The notes below the pieces were generated by a model, which worked only from the letters and a program-made list of their open reading frames with translations, had not been told where the DNA came from and did no database searches. A stretch of 64,000 nt of DNA, taken from NCBI GenBank assembly GCA_007922195.1, contig ML681991.1, positions 42,548,905 to 42,612,904 on the forward strand. The letters are read 5' to 3'. Positions within the stretch are counted from its first letter, which is position 1; the number at the start of each line of letters is the position of its first letter. Below are positions 30,023-43,300 of the stretch, piece by piece. This stretch comes from Podocnemis expansa (Eukaryota; Chordata; Testudines; Podocnemididae). A program made the translations under genes and the position numbers.

Positions 30023-30130
30023 GATAAAAAAACAACAAGCAGTTGTGTGGCACTTTAAGACTAACAGATTTATTTTTTGCATGAGCTTTCATGGGAGAAG
30101 ATCCCACTTCTTCAGATGCTTCGAAGATGG
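30023..30130 (-). repeat. Fold-back family arm inserted in the LINE
   Basis: GTTGTGTGGCACTTTAAGAC then TAACAGATTTATTTTTTGCA and GAAGATCCCACTTCTTCAGA form one arm of the fold-back family in reverse orientation. It interrupts the LINE between its RT blocks. No target duplication was identified. Confidence 0.65.
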
Positions 30131-31132
30131 GTGAACTTACAGAAAGGAATGAAACTAAAAACTCTCTCAGCAAGGACTTGGAGTAATTTCAGAAGGACCC
30201 TTGTGAGCACCTTTCCGACCATGCTAAGCAGAGACATCCCTTGGTAGTTATTGCAGTCTGCTCTGCCCCTTCATTTTTGCATATAAGTAATTATATTAGC
30301 ATCTTTCAGATTCTGGAGTCTGCAGCTTTCTTCCCAGGGGAGGCTCAGAGATGTGTGTGGATGTTGTTCCCAAGCTTTCTCCTTCCTGCCTTTAGAAGCT
30401 CTGGAGGTATCTGATCATTGTCTGGTGCGTTCCCAAAAGCAATCTCTTTGATAGCGTTCTCTAAATCTTCAAGAGTTGATATTTGGTCCAGCTGCTGCAC
30501 TGTTGGAAGCTGGGGAATGGCATTTGAGGCAGTATCACAGATAATGGCATCCTTGGAGCGGAGTTCTTAGTAATGCTCAGTCCATCAGTCAAGTTGGTTC
30601 TGCCTGTCAGGATGGCTCCATCTTTCGCTTTCAGGTTCGCAGTCTTTATATGAATTGGACCAACCTTCCTCTTTGTTCCCATCATAGGTACCACAAAGGT
30701 CCCCCTCTTTCAAAGCAGGTCTAAAGCTTCTGGCACAGGTCATCAGTACTTCTGGGCACATTCTCTAGTGGCTTTCTGGACCACAGCCTTAGCCTCTTTG
30801 AAAGTAAGAGTTCAGGACTTAGTTGGTGGTTGAAGTAGTTAGGCGAGCTTGCATTTTGGCTTTGTATGATGGATCTTTTTAAGACAACCACAGCTTGACC
30901 TTAACAAGGGCATGATCAGTATCACAAACAGTACTGTGGATTGCTCAAGTGTGTAAGTACATTGTGAATGCTTCTGTGATGGATGAGGTCAAACTGATGC
31001 CAGTGTCCAAAGCAGGGGTGCCTCCACATGACCTCGCTCCTGCTATTGTCAGCAAAACAGGTATTTGAGACTATCAGCTCACAAGAGGCCCAAAGCTCAA
31101 GGACATGCTGGTCATTTTCATTACAACTACCT

Positions 31133-31536
31133 GGGTACATCTACACTGGAGCCTTAGGTCTACTTAAGGAAGCTTAAGTTGACCTACAGATCTCCATGGC
31201 CACACTGGGCTTTTACTAAGTCGACTGAAGCACCTCCTTAAGTTGACTTAACACCACCTCTTAAGGTCAACTTAATGTTTAAATTGAGCTTATTAAGTCA
31301 ACTAAAGCCAGTGTAGACAGGGAATAGCCCTTACGTTGACTTAATTGGCCTCCAGGCCCCCTCCCCGGGTTCCTGGCCACCACAAAGGGTCAACCTAGTA
31401 CTTGCCAGTGTGGATTCAGGCAGTCGACAGGAGTTTTCAGTGGATGCTCTAAGTTGACTTAATAAGGTTGACTTTACGTCAACTTAAAGTTGACCTTGTT
31501 ATGTCAACTTAAGAGTCTCCAGTGTAGAAATACCCC
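31133..31536. mobile_element. DNA transposon (MITE) rich in GTTGACTTAA motifs
   Basis: Inverted termini GGGTACATCTACACTGGAG and, in reverse, GGGGTATTTCTACACTGGAG bound a 0.4-kb element. The interior repeats AAGTTGACTTAA and its variants many times on both strands (for example near 31186, 31237, 31451 and 31470). It splits the endonuclease region of the LINE. The flanks do not give a clear duplication, so the superfamily is uncertain. Confidence 0.65.
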
Positions 31537-33530
31537 CTGTGCTGTGCTGGCACGTGATGTGTCCCCAAAACTCCCAATCTTTACGCACACAGGCACTGAA
31601 ATCAATGAAAACAGAGAACCTGTTCCTTATGCTCCTTATGGTTTGTTCCAGGTGAAACTAGAACTCATCCTTTTGCTGTTTTGAGTAGTCAAGTGTTGGT
31701 GCAAAGATGGATAAAAAAGTCAGGGTTCCCAAGTTCTTATTTGCATCCAGCCACATGATCCTCTCGTTAATAAATACCAGGGGGATATATGTAGTAGGAC
31801 AAACATGCATCCTTGCTTCATTTTCAGGTTTCCCAGAGAAGCAGAAGGGGTTGTTTACTTCATCTGGAGCTCCAGTTTCCAAGAGTCTTGTCTCACTGAA
31901 GGCTGCAATATCAACATCCAGTCAATTGTCAATTGTGGCTGTTTTCCAAAGTTCATGATCTTTCAATTCAAGTCTGGTTAAGATAGTATGAACATTCCAA
32001 CCAGCAATGATTAATCTGGAGCCAGAAAAGAAAGAGTCAGAATTGAGCTTTTTTAGTTCACCTTTTCTAGAGCCTTCGCCAAATTGGGGCAAGCAGGCAA
32101 CCCCTAAACAGTGCTGCTTGAACACCTGAGCTGCTGCAGATGTTTGGTTCTTTCTCGCACTAGGATGAGTGATCACTGAGCACAGACCTTTGATATGTAT
32201 GCCTAGGCAAAACAAAGAAGGAAGGGGCTATAATAGGCGCTCCATCTTCTCTCTCAGCAGGAATTGTAGAATTCCAATGACAAAACAAAGGTCAAGGCAA
32301 CTGATATAAACCTGCTGCAACTTCTAGCCAAAACACCACTCCAAGTTGAAGACCTACTCATCTTCTTGTGTCCTCAACTGTACCCTTTCTAAGTGGGCAG
32401 GGTTCCAAGAGTGTGGGTAATGTTGGCCAACAAGATTCTGGCTCAGCTGCTTTTCTAGGGACATTTTCTTTTACCCTGGAGGTTTCACTACCCCACTCTG
32501 TGGCACTTCCTTTGGGGAGACAGGTTTATTGACCAGTGCCCATCACTCACAGTTGCGTATTTGGCTGCACCATCTACTCATCTTGTGGTAAACTCTGGAA
32601 GGACTGGCCAGACACAAATGTCGCATGTTCAAAAGTATGAAGCACTGGATTCTGCCTACAGTCTTCAGTTCCCACAGTTACACTGTTTGAAAAAATAAAT
32701 AAATATATCTTTTAAATCTCAGGAATTTTGTTACAAGTATTGAAATGCATCTTTATTTGTTAGAACCAGCGGATGAGTCCAGATTTTGAAAGTCCCTGGA
32801 ATTTGAACTTATGTCTTTCTTGTAAAACAAAATGTCCAGCTGCCAAAGTTGGTCTTCAAAGAGGCATACACAATGTTTGTCTTGAACTTTTCTAAAAAGA
32901 CTGAATGATCTTTCCATAGACACTGAAGTTTATGCACGTAATTTCACACAGGACATGACAAGCAATGACTGGATTTCACTTTTTCAGTATTCACATGCTG
33001 TTTTGCTGTCATGACAGGGCATTTCACCCTCCATGTACAAATCAAAATCAACTCAATTCCTCCGCCTTTTAAGGGAAAACACATAGATTATTTTCAAGGT
33101 TGCTAAAATTGTGTAGCATCTTAGCACGTGACTTTGGCACTTCACAGTTACTAAAGAAAGGGACAAAAGAGAGATCCCAATCCATTGGATCCAATATGCC
33201 ATCAGATACTTCGTGGAATACTGATTGCTTTGAAATTCTGATGTCAAAGCATGCATCACAGGTTAAAAGAATTCCCTTTTGGAGCCTTTTGACTTGAGTT
33301 CCACTTCTTGTAATCTAAGAGCATCAGCAGCAACTTGTAAATTAAAGTTACATAGTGCATCAATGCAATGTATCAGGGTGTGTTTATCTCCCTCTGCAAA
33401 TGAACCCCGTGGATTTTTCCCATACATACACAAAGAAAATAAAATTTGCAATACAGTTCTCACCAGTTTCCATCTTGCATAGCTTCATTGTCTTCTCTGA
33501 TGTGACTGAATCCTGATGTTTAGTGGGAAA

Positions 33531-33741
33531 GTTCCAAAGGGGTAGCCATGTTAGTCTAGTTCAGTAAAACAAGCAAGGACTCCTGTGGCACTTTTAAAGA
33601 TTAATAAATTTATTTATCACATGCACTTTCGTGGGAGAAAATCCCACTTCATCAGATACTTGAAGGAATCTTCTCCCATGAAAGCTCATGGGATAAATAA
33701 ATTTATTAGTCTTTAGAAGTGCCACAGGACTCCTTGTTTGT
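33531..33741. repeat. Fold-back insertion with 12-bp TSD
   Basis: It begins GTTCCAAAGGGGTAGCCATG, the common end of the family in inverted orientation. The arm GAGAAAATCCCACTTCATCA is followed by its inverted counterpart, ending AAGTGCCACAGGACTCCTTG. TTTAGTGGGAAA occurs at 33519-33530 and 33742-33753, a perfect 12-bp duplication. This is one of the clearest copies in the window. Confidence 0.8.
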
Positions 33742-36482
33742 TTTAGTGGGAAAATTTGTCACATTGTCCCAGTGTGTATGAAAGAATTTTGCCTTTAGTC
33801 ACAAAATGCAGCACAAGGGCACAACACGAAAGGCCACATGTACCCTAACAGTCACATTGTTGCTTTTGCAGGCTTTAAAATTGGGCTCCCTGTTGCCTGA
33901 TTTAAATATCACTGGAAAATATACCATAAATTCATTGTTACCACACAACTGATAGTTTTGATTGCATGATCAATGCCTACATGCAAAAGATGAGAAATAC
34001 AGGGAACGTGTAGCAATTTTAGTACAATTTTTTCTAGTCCTTTATTAACCAGTGCACATACACCACAGAGTCACTGTTGACAGACAGGTTTCTGATGTTT
34101 CACTGTTGCTCTTGCACCACATCTTGAATCCAAAATGAAATGATTCCCATGCCGCACTGAAAAACAGACAGTTTTACCGGAATAGTATTTATTGATTTAT
34201 TTTTGTCACTGCAGTACACTGTAAGGACATTAAGTGCTGGCTGCAAGCAAATTCTGGGGTTTCATCAATACCTAAAGAGAATTTCTCACTGCTCAAAAGA
34301 TCCTTAATTGCAGCTCAGCGATGAGTGAACTTTTCAGGCAGATATTTGTCTTCCAGATGATGACACAAAGGCCAAGCATGTGCTGGCAGGGTATACTTGC
34401 AAAACAGAGCTAATAAAAAGGTCGAAACCTGGACAACATTCACCAGAATCACCTTCAAGCATGTCACACACACCAAACAATATGTAAATCTCTTTTTTTC
34501 TCATTCTTTCCAATACAGGCTTCTATCTAAGTTTTGTTGAACTTCTCATTTCAAAAGAAACTTACAGTTCAAATGGTAAGCAATAAAATTTGCTTGCCTG
34601 GTTAGTTTACTTCCTGCACTGCTTGGTTGCCTCTGTAGCCGTTTGTCCCATGACTGCTGATGCTCCCATGGAGAGCCCCTGGCCCAGCAGTAAGGCCAAC
34701 TTCACCACAGAATAGGTCTTGCATGAGCCAGAACTCAACATAGAGGATGAGCACCTGGCTGGAGGTGAAGCTACTCTGCTGCTGAAAAGTTCAGAGACAG
34801 TAGGGTGCCCTTTTCTCTGCTAGTGGGTAAATGAGAAAGAGGGCATCAGTGACAGCAGGGCTTCAGGAGGCTCCCTGCACAGCCAAGGGGCTGATGACTG
34901 TAGAGCCTCCTCTATGCTACAGTTCCCCAAACACACCCAGGTAGGATGCCACATCACTTCCTCTGCCAGAGGCGTTCCATAAACTCTGTGGGACAGTGCC
35001 AGCTGGAGAGAGGCCATTGTGCCAATAGCAAAGGGCACAAGATCACGAAGGCCCATCAGGGAATTGATGAGTGATCTCCTTGCTGAATGACATTCTCCTG
35101 CAGAGACTCATTGGTTCTACTGATCTACACAGGGTGGACAAGCAGGCCCAGTGCCAATGGGAAAGATGCACTCTCTCCTTAATCACAGGAGGAAATATAC
35201 AAGATACAGGTGCGGCACACAACTATCGAGCCAGCATGGGCAAGCATACTGGCCGAGTCACACGGAATTTGGGACAGGTCCAGCACACAGCTGTACACAA
35301 CTTTAACTCTGACCTCAGGAGATGAGAAACCCACATTGTCTCTCTAAACTCCTGGCACCGACACGAATACGATGACACAGCAAGTAATGTAGGAGAGCAA
35401 GTGGTTTTAGGAGAAAGGACTCTTCTAAGCCCTGGCTTTTAGGTAATATTTAGAAGCACAAGTTCCCCCCACCAAAAATCTTATTTTGTGAGGGCAACTC
35501 TGATGACTATGTTTGACAAAACTGTTCTCATGGTCACATCACCTGCCAGGCAGATGCACTTCTCTCTCTGTTTTTTTCATGACTTTTTTCCCCAATTAGT
35601 TAAATTTTTAAACTAAAGTTGAAACATTTTATTTCATTTTGACTTTTTCTAATTATTTTTTCTCATCTTTTTTCTAGCCAACATCAACCTGAATTCACAG
35701 TTAGTTTCAAGTGCCACAAAAATGCATTTTCCAGTGAATTTACTATTTGCTGGTGCCCAAGGTCTGTGCTGTTGCAGGGAAGGGTGTGCTTCCAGGAACA
35801 GCTAGATGCATGCAGCTGGCACTGCAATGGCAGGAGACTTGTCCCTAGAGTTACTTGTTAGTTCCACAGAGAAGGACAAGAACTGCAGCAGCACTGGGCA
35901 AATCCTGCTGAGAATTTACAATGGCAGTTGCTGGATTTTTAAATAATTAAGATGACAAACTCATTGGTCCACTGACAGAGGTCCAAGAGAGAAGAGGGTT
36001 TGAAAAGGAAACCCAAGGCTGCAGCTTTAAGAGCTATAACCAAGATGCAACCCCAGTGCCTTTCCCAATGGGGATGCAGGTCTGAAGTTCCAGTAGCGTT
36101 CAGTAGAGACTCCCTCCAGTATCAAGGGCTAAAGCAGTGAATGTACCTGCCCTCCTCATTTTTAAATAAGTCATGATTGTTCCCACCTAGGAGCTCCCCT
36201 CTCCATGGAGGATTCAGTCAAATAACCGGTGGTTCTGTGTTTGCCCCTCACTGATGACATACCAGTAGCTGCATTGTGGGATTTCCCCTCACTCATTTCC
36301 CAACTCCATGGTGTCCCCCTAAAAGAGTCATGTCACATAAATTAGCTATTCACTCAGCAAGGCTAACTCTTCCAGTGTTGTCAGTTCCTGCAATTTTGTC
36401 ATGAGTCTTATGCTGTTGGGTGTTTCTCTTAGAGCTTCAACTCTTGAAGTCATGCAATTAGAAAAGAACCTCAGTTTTTGGG

Positions 36483-36499
36483 TTTTTTTTTTTTTTTTT
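36483..36499 (+). repeat. Poly(T) tract
   Basis: Run of 17 T. Confidence 0.9.
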
Positions 36500-36867
36500 A
36501 ATTAAAGAGGTAAGTTAATTTCTAGCAACCTCCCCTACCCCCCCGGTTTCCAAGGAAAGTCTGAACACCCCTAAATGCTTGGAAACCAGAAGACCAAAAT
36601 AACAAACCCCACTTTATTTATTTAAAGTCTCATGATTTTTAAGTCAGTTGCATGATTTTGGAGGCCTGTCTCATGAGTTCTGAATCCCCAGAGATTGCAA
36701 TATTGCTTTCTGCAGAGATTTGTGTTTGCCTATCATGCACCACCTTGTGTCTGATCTACAGGGCACTAAGCAGCTGTGGACAACAGTAGAGAATGTTTCT
36801 GATAATTTGACCAAAAACCTTGAGTCATTATTTGCAGCTCACAATTCAGAGATTTCACTACTATAAT

Positions 36868-36998
36868 CTTGAAGCACCTATGAAGTTGGATTTTCTCCCA
36901 TGAAAGCTCATGCAATAAATAAATCTGTTAGTCTTTAAACTGACACCAGACTCCTTGTTTGTTTTGCTGGACTAGGCTAACACAGCTACCCCTATGGA
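36868..36998 (+). repeat. Fold-back family copy, one arm plus 3' end
   Basis: GATTTTCTCCCATGAAAGCT, CTGTTAGTCTTTAAACTGAC and the family end CTAACACAGCTACCCCTATG are present. Flanking TCTTGAA on both sides suggests a short target duplication. Confidence 0.65.
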
Positions 36999-38267
36999 AT
37001 TTAGTCTTGAAAGTGGCTGCATCTTAGTAGCCCAGAGATTTCTACTGAACAAGGCTTTGTAGCTCATCTGCCAAAGCAAAGATGCATAAAGCCAGGTCTA
37101 TAAATATCTTACACAGTGGAGGCTGGACCCTCTGCATCCTTTCCCCCTCCTGCTTTTGGGGCCCTTCTCTCTTCTAGATTCATTGTACATGAAAAACAGA
37201 TTAGAAAATCACACAGAGCAGAAAGTTGTGCCTTTGGTTAAGGAAGAAAGAGACAGAATATAAGGAGGAAATTCAAAGCACCAAATGGCACCAAATAGCA
37301 GAGGCTGTCACAATAAACAAGAGACTGCAGAGCTGAAAGCTGGGAACATTGATGTCAGTCCCATATGAGCAATGCCATTAACACTCAGATCCATAAAGCT
37401 AAAGATGTGCTGATTTGCCAGCTGAAGGCCTAAAAGAGCAGCAAACTAAGTCATATTCTTGTAAATCACTATAGTTATTATAACTATTTTTATGATGTAA
37501 AGTTACCAAGTGAGAAATGATGGCACTAAATGTTCACTCCCACCTATGTTTGGTAAAGAGGATGCTAAGAATAAACCCAAGGTGAAATGTGTATGTATAT
37601 TACTGGGGAACAAGGTTGCCTTATCTGAAACTAGGGAATCATAAATAAGTGAAGTATGTCTTAGGTAAAGGTAACCAGAGCCCCCTGTGGCAATGGGTTA
37701 CAGTGACAGGTGATGTATGAGACTGGGGATTAAAGAGCTGAAGTTAATATGGAGTTTGGGGGAAATGCTGACTTCTGGAACCACATGGACTGTTTTCTAG
37801 TATTCAGAGAGGGTTGGATGTAAATCATCGCAGCTGTTTTGACATCAATGGGCTAGACGCCTGGATGGTGTAAATCAACACAGCACCAGGAAGATCACTG
37901 GCTCCAGAAGAGAAGTTTGAATGTGTAAAATGTTTCATCAATGGCATTCACTGTTATTGCAAGGAATTGTTTGGGAGACCATTACTGAATGGTGCAATGA
38001 GTCAGCATGAACTAGTGAAAAGTAAAGCACGTCAAGCAACCTTGACAACTTGTTTGTTTTCAATAAAATTGCTCTGGGGCTAGACTGAGGGGAAGCAATA
38101 TGCTTAACATTTTCAGAAAGCTTTTGCCAAAGTTGCACATGACGGATTGCTGCATGGAGTCTTAAACTAGGAATGAGGCAATAAGCTACAAAGAGAGGGG
38201 AATTGGTCAATAGCTGGGAAGTGGACAGCTACAGTGCACGCTGAGTCATTCTTGTGGAAGCAGAAAA

Positions 38268-38560
38268 ATCAGAAACAATGAAAGTCCTGTGGCACCTTAA
38301 AGACTAAAATATTTATTTGGGCATAAGTTTTGTGGGCTGCAACCCATTCTGTCAAATGCATGAAGTGGAAACTACAGATTGCAGGTATATATACACTTGC
38401 AAGGGTGGGCATGAGAGTCTTCAAGGTTGAGAGCTCTTTCCCCTGTTTGCTGTACAGGACACTGATCAGGAAAATCAAAGTCTCTCATAGACAAATTCTT
38501 GCACCCCTGTTCAAGCTGAGTAACACCTTCAACTACACACAGTCCCATTGATTTCAGAGG
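38268..38560 (-). repeat. Penelope-like terminal repeat, related subfamily
   Basis: GAAAGTCCTGTGGCACCTTA then AAGACTAAAATATTTATTTG, TGGGCTGCAACCCATTCTGT and a GCAGGTATATATACACTTGC block match a longer turtle Penelope-like terminus by recall. It extends further inward than the short fold-back copies. Confidence 0.6.
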
Positions 38561-41274
38561 GTCCTTTTGATTTTAATGGGTCTATTCATAGTGTAAAGGC
38601 ACTATTTTCCAGGAGTAAGGATGGGCAGAACCTGGAAGAAAATACTGAAACAGAAGGAAGGAATGGATTCAGAGGGATGAAGCTGTTCTGTGGGACCATC
38701 TCAATTTGATTTGGAAATGGAGGTCAGAGGAAGAACGAGAAATGTAATCCATACATTTAAAATGATGTATTTAAGTACAGATCACTCCAAAATTAAGTCC
38801 AGTTCCAACTCTTCAAATTTCCAGAATGAACAGCTTTTGACCTCAAGGTACAGTCTGATGTCACACACTCACAGTAATGCAGATAGGGCAAAAGAAATGT
38901 GGGGTGGAATAAGGAGAGGGAAGAAAGCAACAAGCCAGGGCATGGTGAGAATCCACAGTAGTACAGGCCAATAGAGCTGAGTGAATAACTAATTTTTCAG
39001 TTCACCAGCAATTAAAAAAAATTACACTTTACAAATAAACCTTACCTTATCCCTGCCAACTCCCCATGGGATCTGAAAGTCAAGCTGCACTCTCTGTCAC
39101 ATATATCCCCCCAGCAGCACAATTTGCAGGCCAGTGACACTTGTGCAATCACTGAGGATCCACTGTAATTTGGCCATCAGAGCCCTTTATTCTCAGTGAC
39201 ACTGCACAAGATGGAAAGAACTCAAGCTGACCATCAAATACTAGGGTGAATATGAAGGGTTGGCAGCTGGAAAACACCCTCTTCCATAGAACCTGAGCCA
39301 ATTTAAGAGAAGAAATAGGTTCATACATGAAAATGGACCTCCACAATGCCATTTTCACAGTAGTGGGGCAACAGTTAACATCTAAGAGGCTGAAGCACAG
39401 TACTGATAGTATAATCTTGTTATTGGGATTGCTAGGGAACCCACACTCATCTTCACGATAGAGTTAATTCAACTGTTGCACACCTCCCTATTACACAGAA
39501 ATCACTGGAATATCCAACAAACCCAAGGTTAAGTGTAATGCAGAGATTTCAGTTTTTAAACACATCTGCTGTGTGGTCTAAGACGCCCTATCGACATTAA
39601 TTTAACATTATTATAGTAACACAGCAGTGTTATAAAACCCTAGGAAATTATCTGAGCTGATGTAACTACAACAATCTATCATGAAAAGCGGTGCCATTCT
39701 CTTCTCCAAGCCAGATACCATCCATGGCCTTTCAAATATTAATTTGTCCAAGACAGTTCAACCCTGGGGCTAAGAGTAGTGAGAGGTCACCTGGATTCAC
39801 ATATAACTTCAGGAGGTAAAGAGTGAAGACTGCATTAATAGATAGGCTGCGAGAGTTCCTCTTCAGGAGATGTTTCACATGCTATACAAATTATAACAGC
39901 TGCTTCTGATGATGGATGATGGTACAATATTAAAACACTAAAAAGCAAAACTGGAGGAAAAGATTCTCTCTGGAATAACGTGTAACGTTGGCCACATTCC
40001 AAACAGTATTTGCTGCAAAATGATGATGATCATCACTGAGCCAAAGTTGGAATTTTCTGTAATATTTGCATAAATTATATGCATGGCGATGACTGAGTTG
40101 ACTAAAGATTGCTATCCAGTGAATGCAGAAGGGTTAAAATACTCCTGGGACAGAACAAGAGACTTAAGCTGCCAGAGTCATGTAACCAGGGAGGTAGGAA
40201 TGAGTCATTTAGGACTGGCCAAAACCGACTATATCAATGGAGGAGCTGGAAAGACAATGGAAGTCCCAAAAACTTAACAATTGACACTGAACAATGGGAA
40301 ACTCATTGGGCAGAATGTGTGTATTCAGAATGGTGGACAATGGATAAAAAGGCATGAGGTAGCTGTGTTAAGAGCTGACCCTCAGACAGACACAGGCATT
40401 TTTAAATAGGATTGTTAGACAGAGCCAAAATGGATTCCAGAATGGAGCACTGATATCGGCCAGTCTGAACTCCATCTTCACCTTTGTTTCTCTATGCTAA
40501 CCTCAGGACTTCCTAAGGCCGCATCCCAGCTGACTAAGAAACCCAACTGCACATTGAAAACACTGCTTGTTACCACCGCAAATACATGTTAAAGTGTCCT
40601 GATGTCTGAAGAGGGCAGAAAGGCCCCTAACACAAGTCCTCATCAGCTGGACTTACAGGACAGAGCTCCTGGTTTGGGACAGGAGGCTGTAGCTCGGAGG
40701 TTCCACTCCATCTCAGAGAAGCTGAGTGTCCCATCCTGAATGAAGAGGAGGGACTACCTTGAGGGTCTAACACACTGAAGGTCTCATTCAAGGGGCCATT
40801 AAAAAGATGGGAGACAGCACAGATCCTGTGAATCCATGGCAATCAATGTCACAGAAAGGCTTATGCTATAATATCAAGAGACTGACTCGTTCCTGTAGTG
40901 CCGGAAAGTTCAAATCCCAAGATAACTGTCTTGTAAAATAAAAAATAGGGTAACTTTTATTTCTTTAAGTCTCCATGGGTCCTCCTGACCTTAAAGCCTA
41001 TGACCTTATGGCACAAGAGAGAGAGTTGCCGCATAGGACGCATCTCAAAGTCCTTTCCTCCTTTCCACTCTCTTGCTAAGGGTTTGTCTAGACTGGAGCT
41101 TGAGATCCTGTTTAACCAAACTGACCAAATGCCATCATGACTGTAAATGTTTGTTCAGACACTCTACGCACATTTTTTCTAAGACACAGAGGTTTATGGT
41201 TTCCCCCAAGGCTCAGTCCAAAGTCATTTGGTTCACACCATGTTAAGCAGGTGCTACAATACCAACAAATACCA

Positions 41275-41345
41275 AACGTAACAGTATATCAGAAAAACCC
41301 CTTGAGGTATCTGCCCTGGGGCAGGAAGCTGTGGGTTTGAATCCT
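41275..41345 (+). repeat. Possible tRNA-like SINE remnant
   Basis: GGGTTTGAATCCTACTCC contains a good Pol III B box (GGTTTGAATCC). No convincing A box is seen upstream, so it is reported only as a possible SINE head. Confidence 0.3.
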
Positions 41346-41929
41346 ACTCCAAAGTTTGGCCTTCCCCTCAGTGTTTACTGTGTGTAATGCTGTTAGATGT
41401 AGAACCCTCTTTTGGAAGAGATGGTGGATGCTGGAAGGGACTTCGTTTATCTGATAGGAAGAGCAGAGAAACGTTCATGTGTACGAAAGCCAACACCCTT
41501 GACTCAGAGGTCCATGGCTATGTAAAAGCTGGTGCAGAATGGCTGTGGCACTGTCAGGATGTAACTCAAGCTACGGCTGCTATTAGAAAGCCCTCTCTTT
41601 GATCAGAGCCTATCCCAAAAAGTACTTCCAGAGTAGGACAAAGCAACAGTGCCTCATTCATTTGTGAGGCACAACACAATGGTATCAAAGCAACCTAATC
41701 TGGGCACCCTCTATGCTGGAAAGCATGCGACTTACCTAGGGCAGTTGTAGAGTGACTGGGACAGGATAGAGTAAAGTGGCTTTTACATGTCAGATTGTCT
41801 GCAATGACTCGGGAACATGAGCACCAGCCTCAAGGCAGGCTGGTAAGATCCATGGCAAAACCCCTACATTAGCTGTGAGTTCTGTACTTAGATTTCACCA
41901 ACCAATTTTTAAGTGTAAATACCTTGGCC

Positions 41930-42835
41930 ACTAGAACAGCCTTACCACTGTGTCCCAGACAGTCCCCTTGGGGGCTCTAGTCTATATCAGCATCCAGGTG
42001 AGAGTGTCTTTGACAGATGGTCCCTTACACCAAGAATCACAGAAATATTCAGGTTACTCTCAGGCCCTAAGAACCAGTCACTTACCCCAGGTCAGCCCAC
42101 CTTAGGTCTCACACCAAAGTCAAAGCTTGTAGCCAATCCTTAACACACAACATACAGGGATATTAAATCGGAAAAGGAAACAAGATGGTTATTTACAAGG
42201 TTAAAGCAGGTCAATCCCCCCCCCCCCCCCGCGCTTTACAACCTTATGTTTCAAAAGGTAATAGAAACTCCTATAATAAACAAGCTCTATATGTCCTCTA
42301 GGGCTAATCCAGGCTAAGCAACTGGGAATCCCTTGCTTATGCCTAGAAAACCTCCCTCCCTTCCTCCCTCCAGTTCAAGCAGCACAGAGATTCCTCTCCT
42401 CCCAGATGCTCTGAGTTGCAAACTCAGCTGACGGGAGGAATCCACTTGCATGACTGATCTTCTACAATTATTCCTTCTGGTGTGGAGGGGCATTTGGTTT
42501 CAGGCAGGATGTAACACTTTCGGTTACAGACGGGTACTTCACATTACTTATGCCTTTCTCCTGTTTGGTGATATGCAAGTTACAGAGGCTGACACGACCC
42601 ATCCTCAGTTTTGACCTTGCAATGTGTGATACAGATGCTGTAAGTTAAATTGTTGCCGGCAACAACTCACAGACGGTCAGGGAATCTAAACACTGAGCCC
42701 ATTCTTATAATTCTAGTACCTATTTTAACAACACTCACCCACAGGTGACCTAGACTGGTTCCAGCCAGGTATTTGTCAGCATTCAGTAGAGAAATAGGGA
42801 CCCTGGCACGAGCTGGCACCTGATTTGCCAGTGTC
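41930..42835. mobile_element. Probable LTR-like interspersed element
   Basis: A 0.9-kb non-coding stretch (GGTTATTTACAAGGTTAAAG, then CTAATCCAGGCTAAGC, TTTGGTTTCAGGCAGGATGT and CAGGTGACCTAGACTGGTTC) that I recall as recurrent in turtle genomes. It carries a run of 15 C at 42216-42230. Ends and class cannot be fixed from one copy; a solo LTR is my best guess. Confidence 0.4.
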
Positions 42836-43300
42836 ACACAAGCATCCCTGAAAAGCAGCTTTTGCTTTGCCCTCTGTGCTTAAAAGCATTAAAAGGATCC
42901 AGTCTTAGCACACCCTATCCTTTCTGTAGGCAACTTCTTGGCCACTGCAGAAACTACCTCTTAAATTCTGAGACTTGAACCGCATTTCCAAACACACCAA
43001 ATTTCTTCCAGCACATCTCCTCAATTCCTACCCTGCTGACTCCAGATACATCTCCCTCCTCCATGGCTCTACTTGCTGCCCTCCTCACTCGCCACATCAG
43101 CCTCATGGATGGGAGTGTGCTGTCCTGAATGTTGTATCATGAAATCAAAAGAAGCACGCAAGCTGAGATGAAAATTCAGAGCAGGAATGTCACAGAAGCA
43201 GCAGAGCCTGTGGCCTTATCATCTCCCCCAAGTAATTGTGACATCAGGATGGACCACGCCAGTGCACCCCCAGAAATGCACTCAACAGAGCGACACTTAC

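Larger units (their letters stand above)
28850..32215 (-). mobile_element. Non-LTR retrotransposon (EN + RT) with nested insertions
   Basis: A LINE of a lineage distinct from CR1, on the minus strand. From its 5' side: endonuclease pieces (AGWNVHTILTRLELKDHELW near 32.0 kb; INERIMWLD near 31.78 kb; EVMWRHPCFGHWHQFDLIHH near 31.0 kb), a linker (GPIHIKTANLKAKDGAILTG near 30.63 kb), a degenerate palm region (LFTDHAAFVSNSPGELQIMM near 29.54 kb, the usual ADD reduced to TDH) and a C-terminal RT block (DHFCYLG and TLLYSCESR between about 29.13 and 28.91 kb). The order matches RTE/BovB-like or related LINEs; the exact clade is unresolved. Many stops are present. Later elements split it at 31133-31536, about 30023-30130 and 29145-29389. 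Confidence 0.75.
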
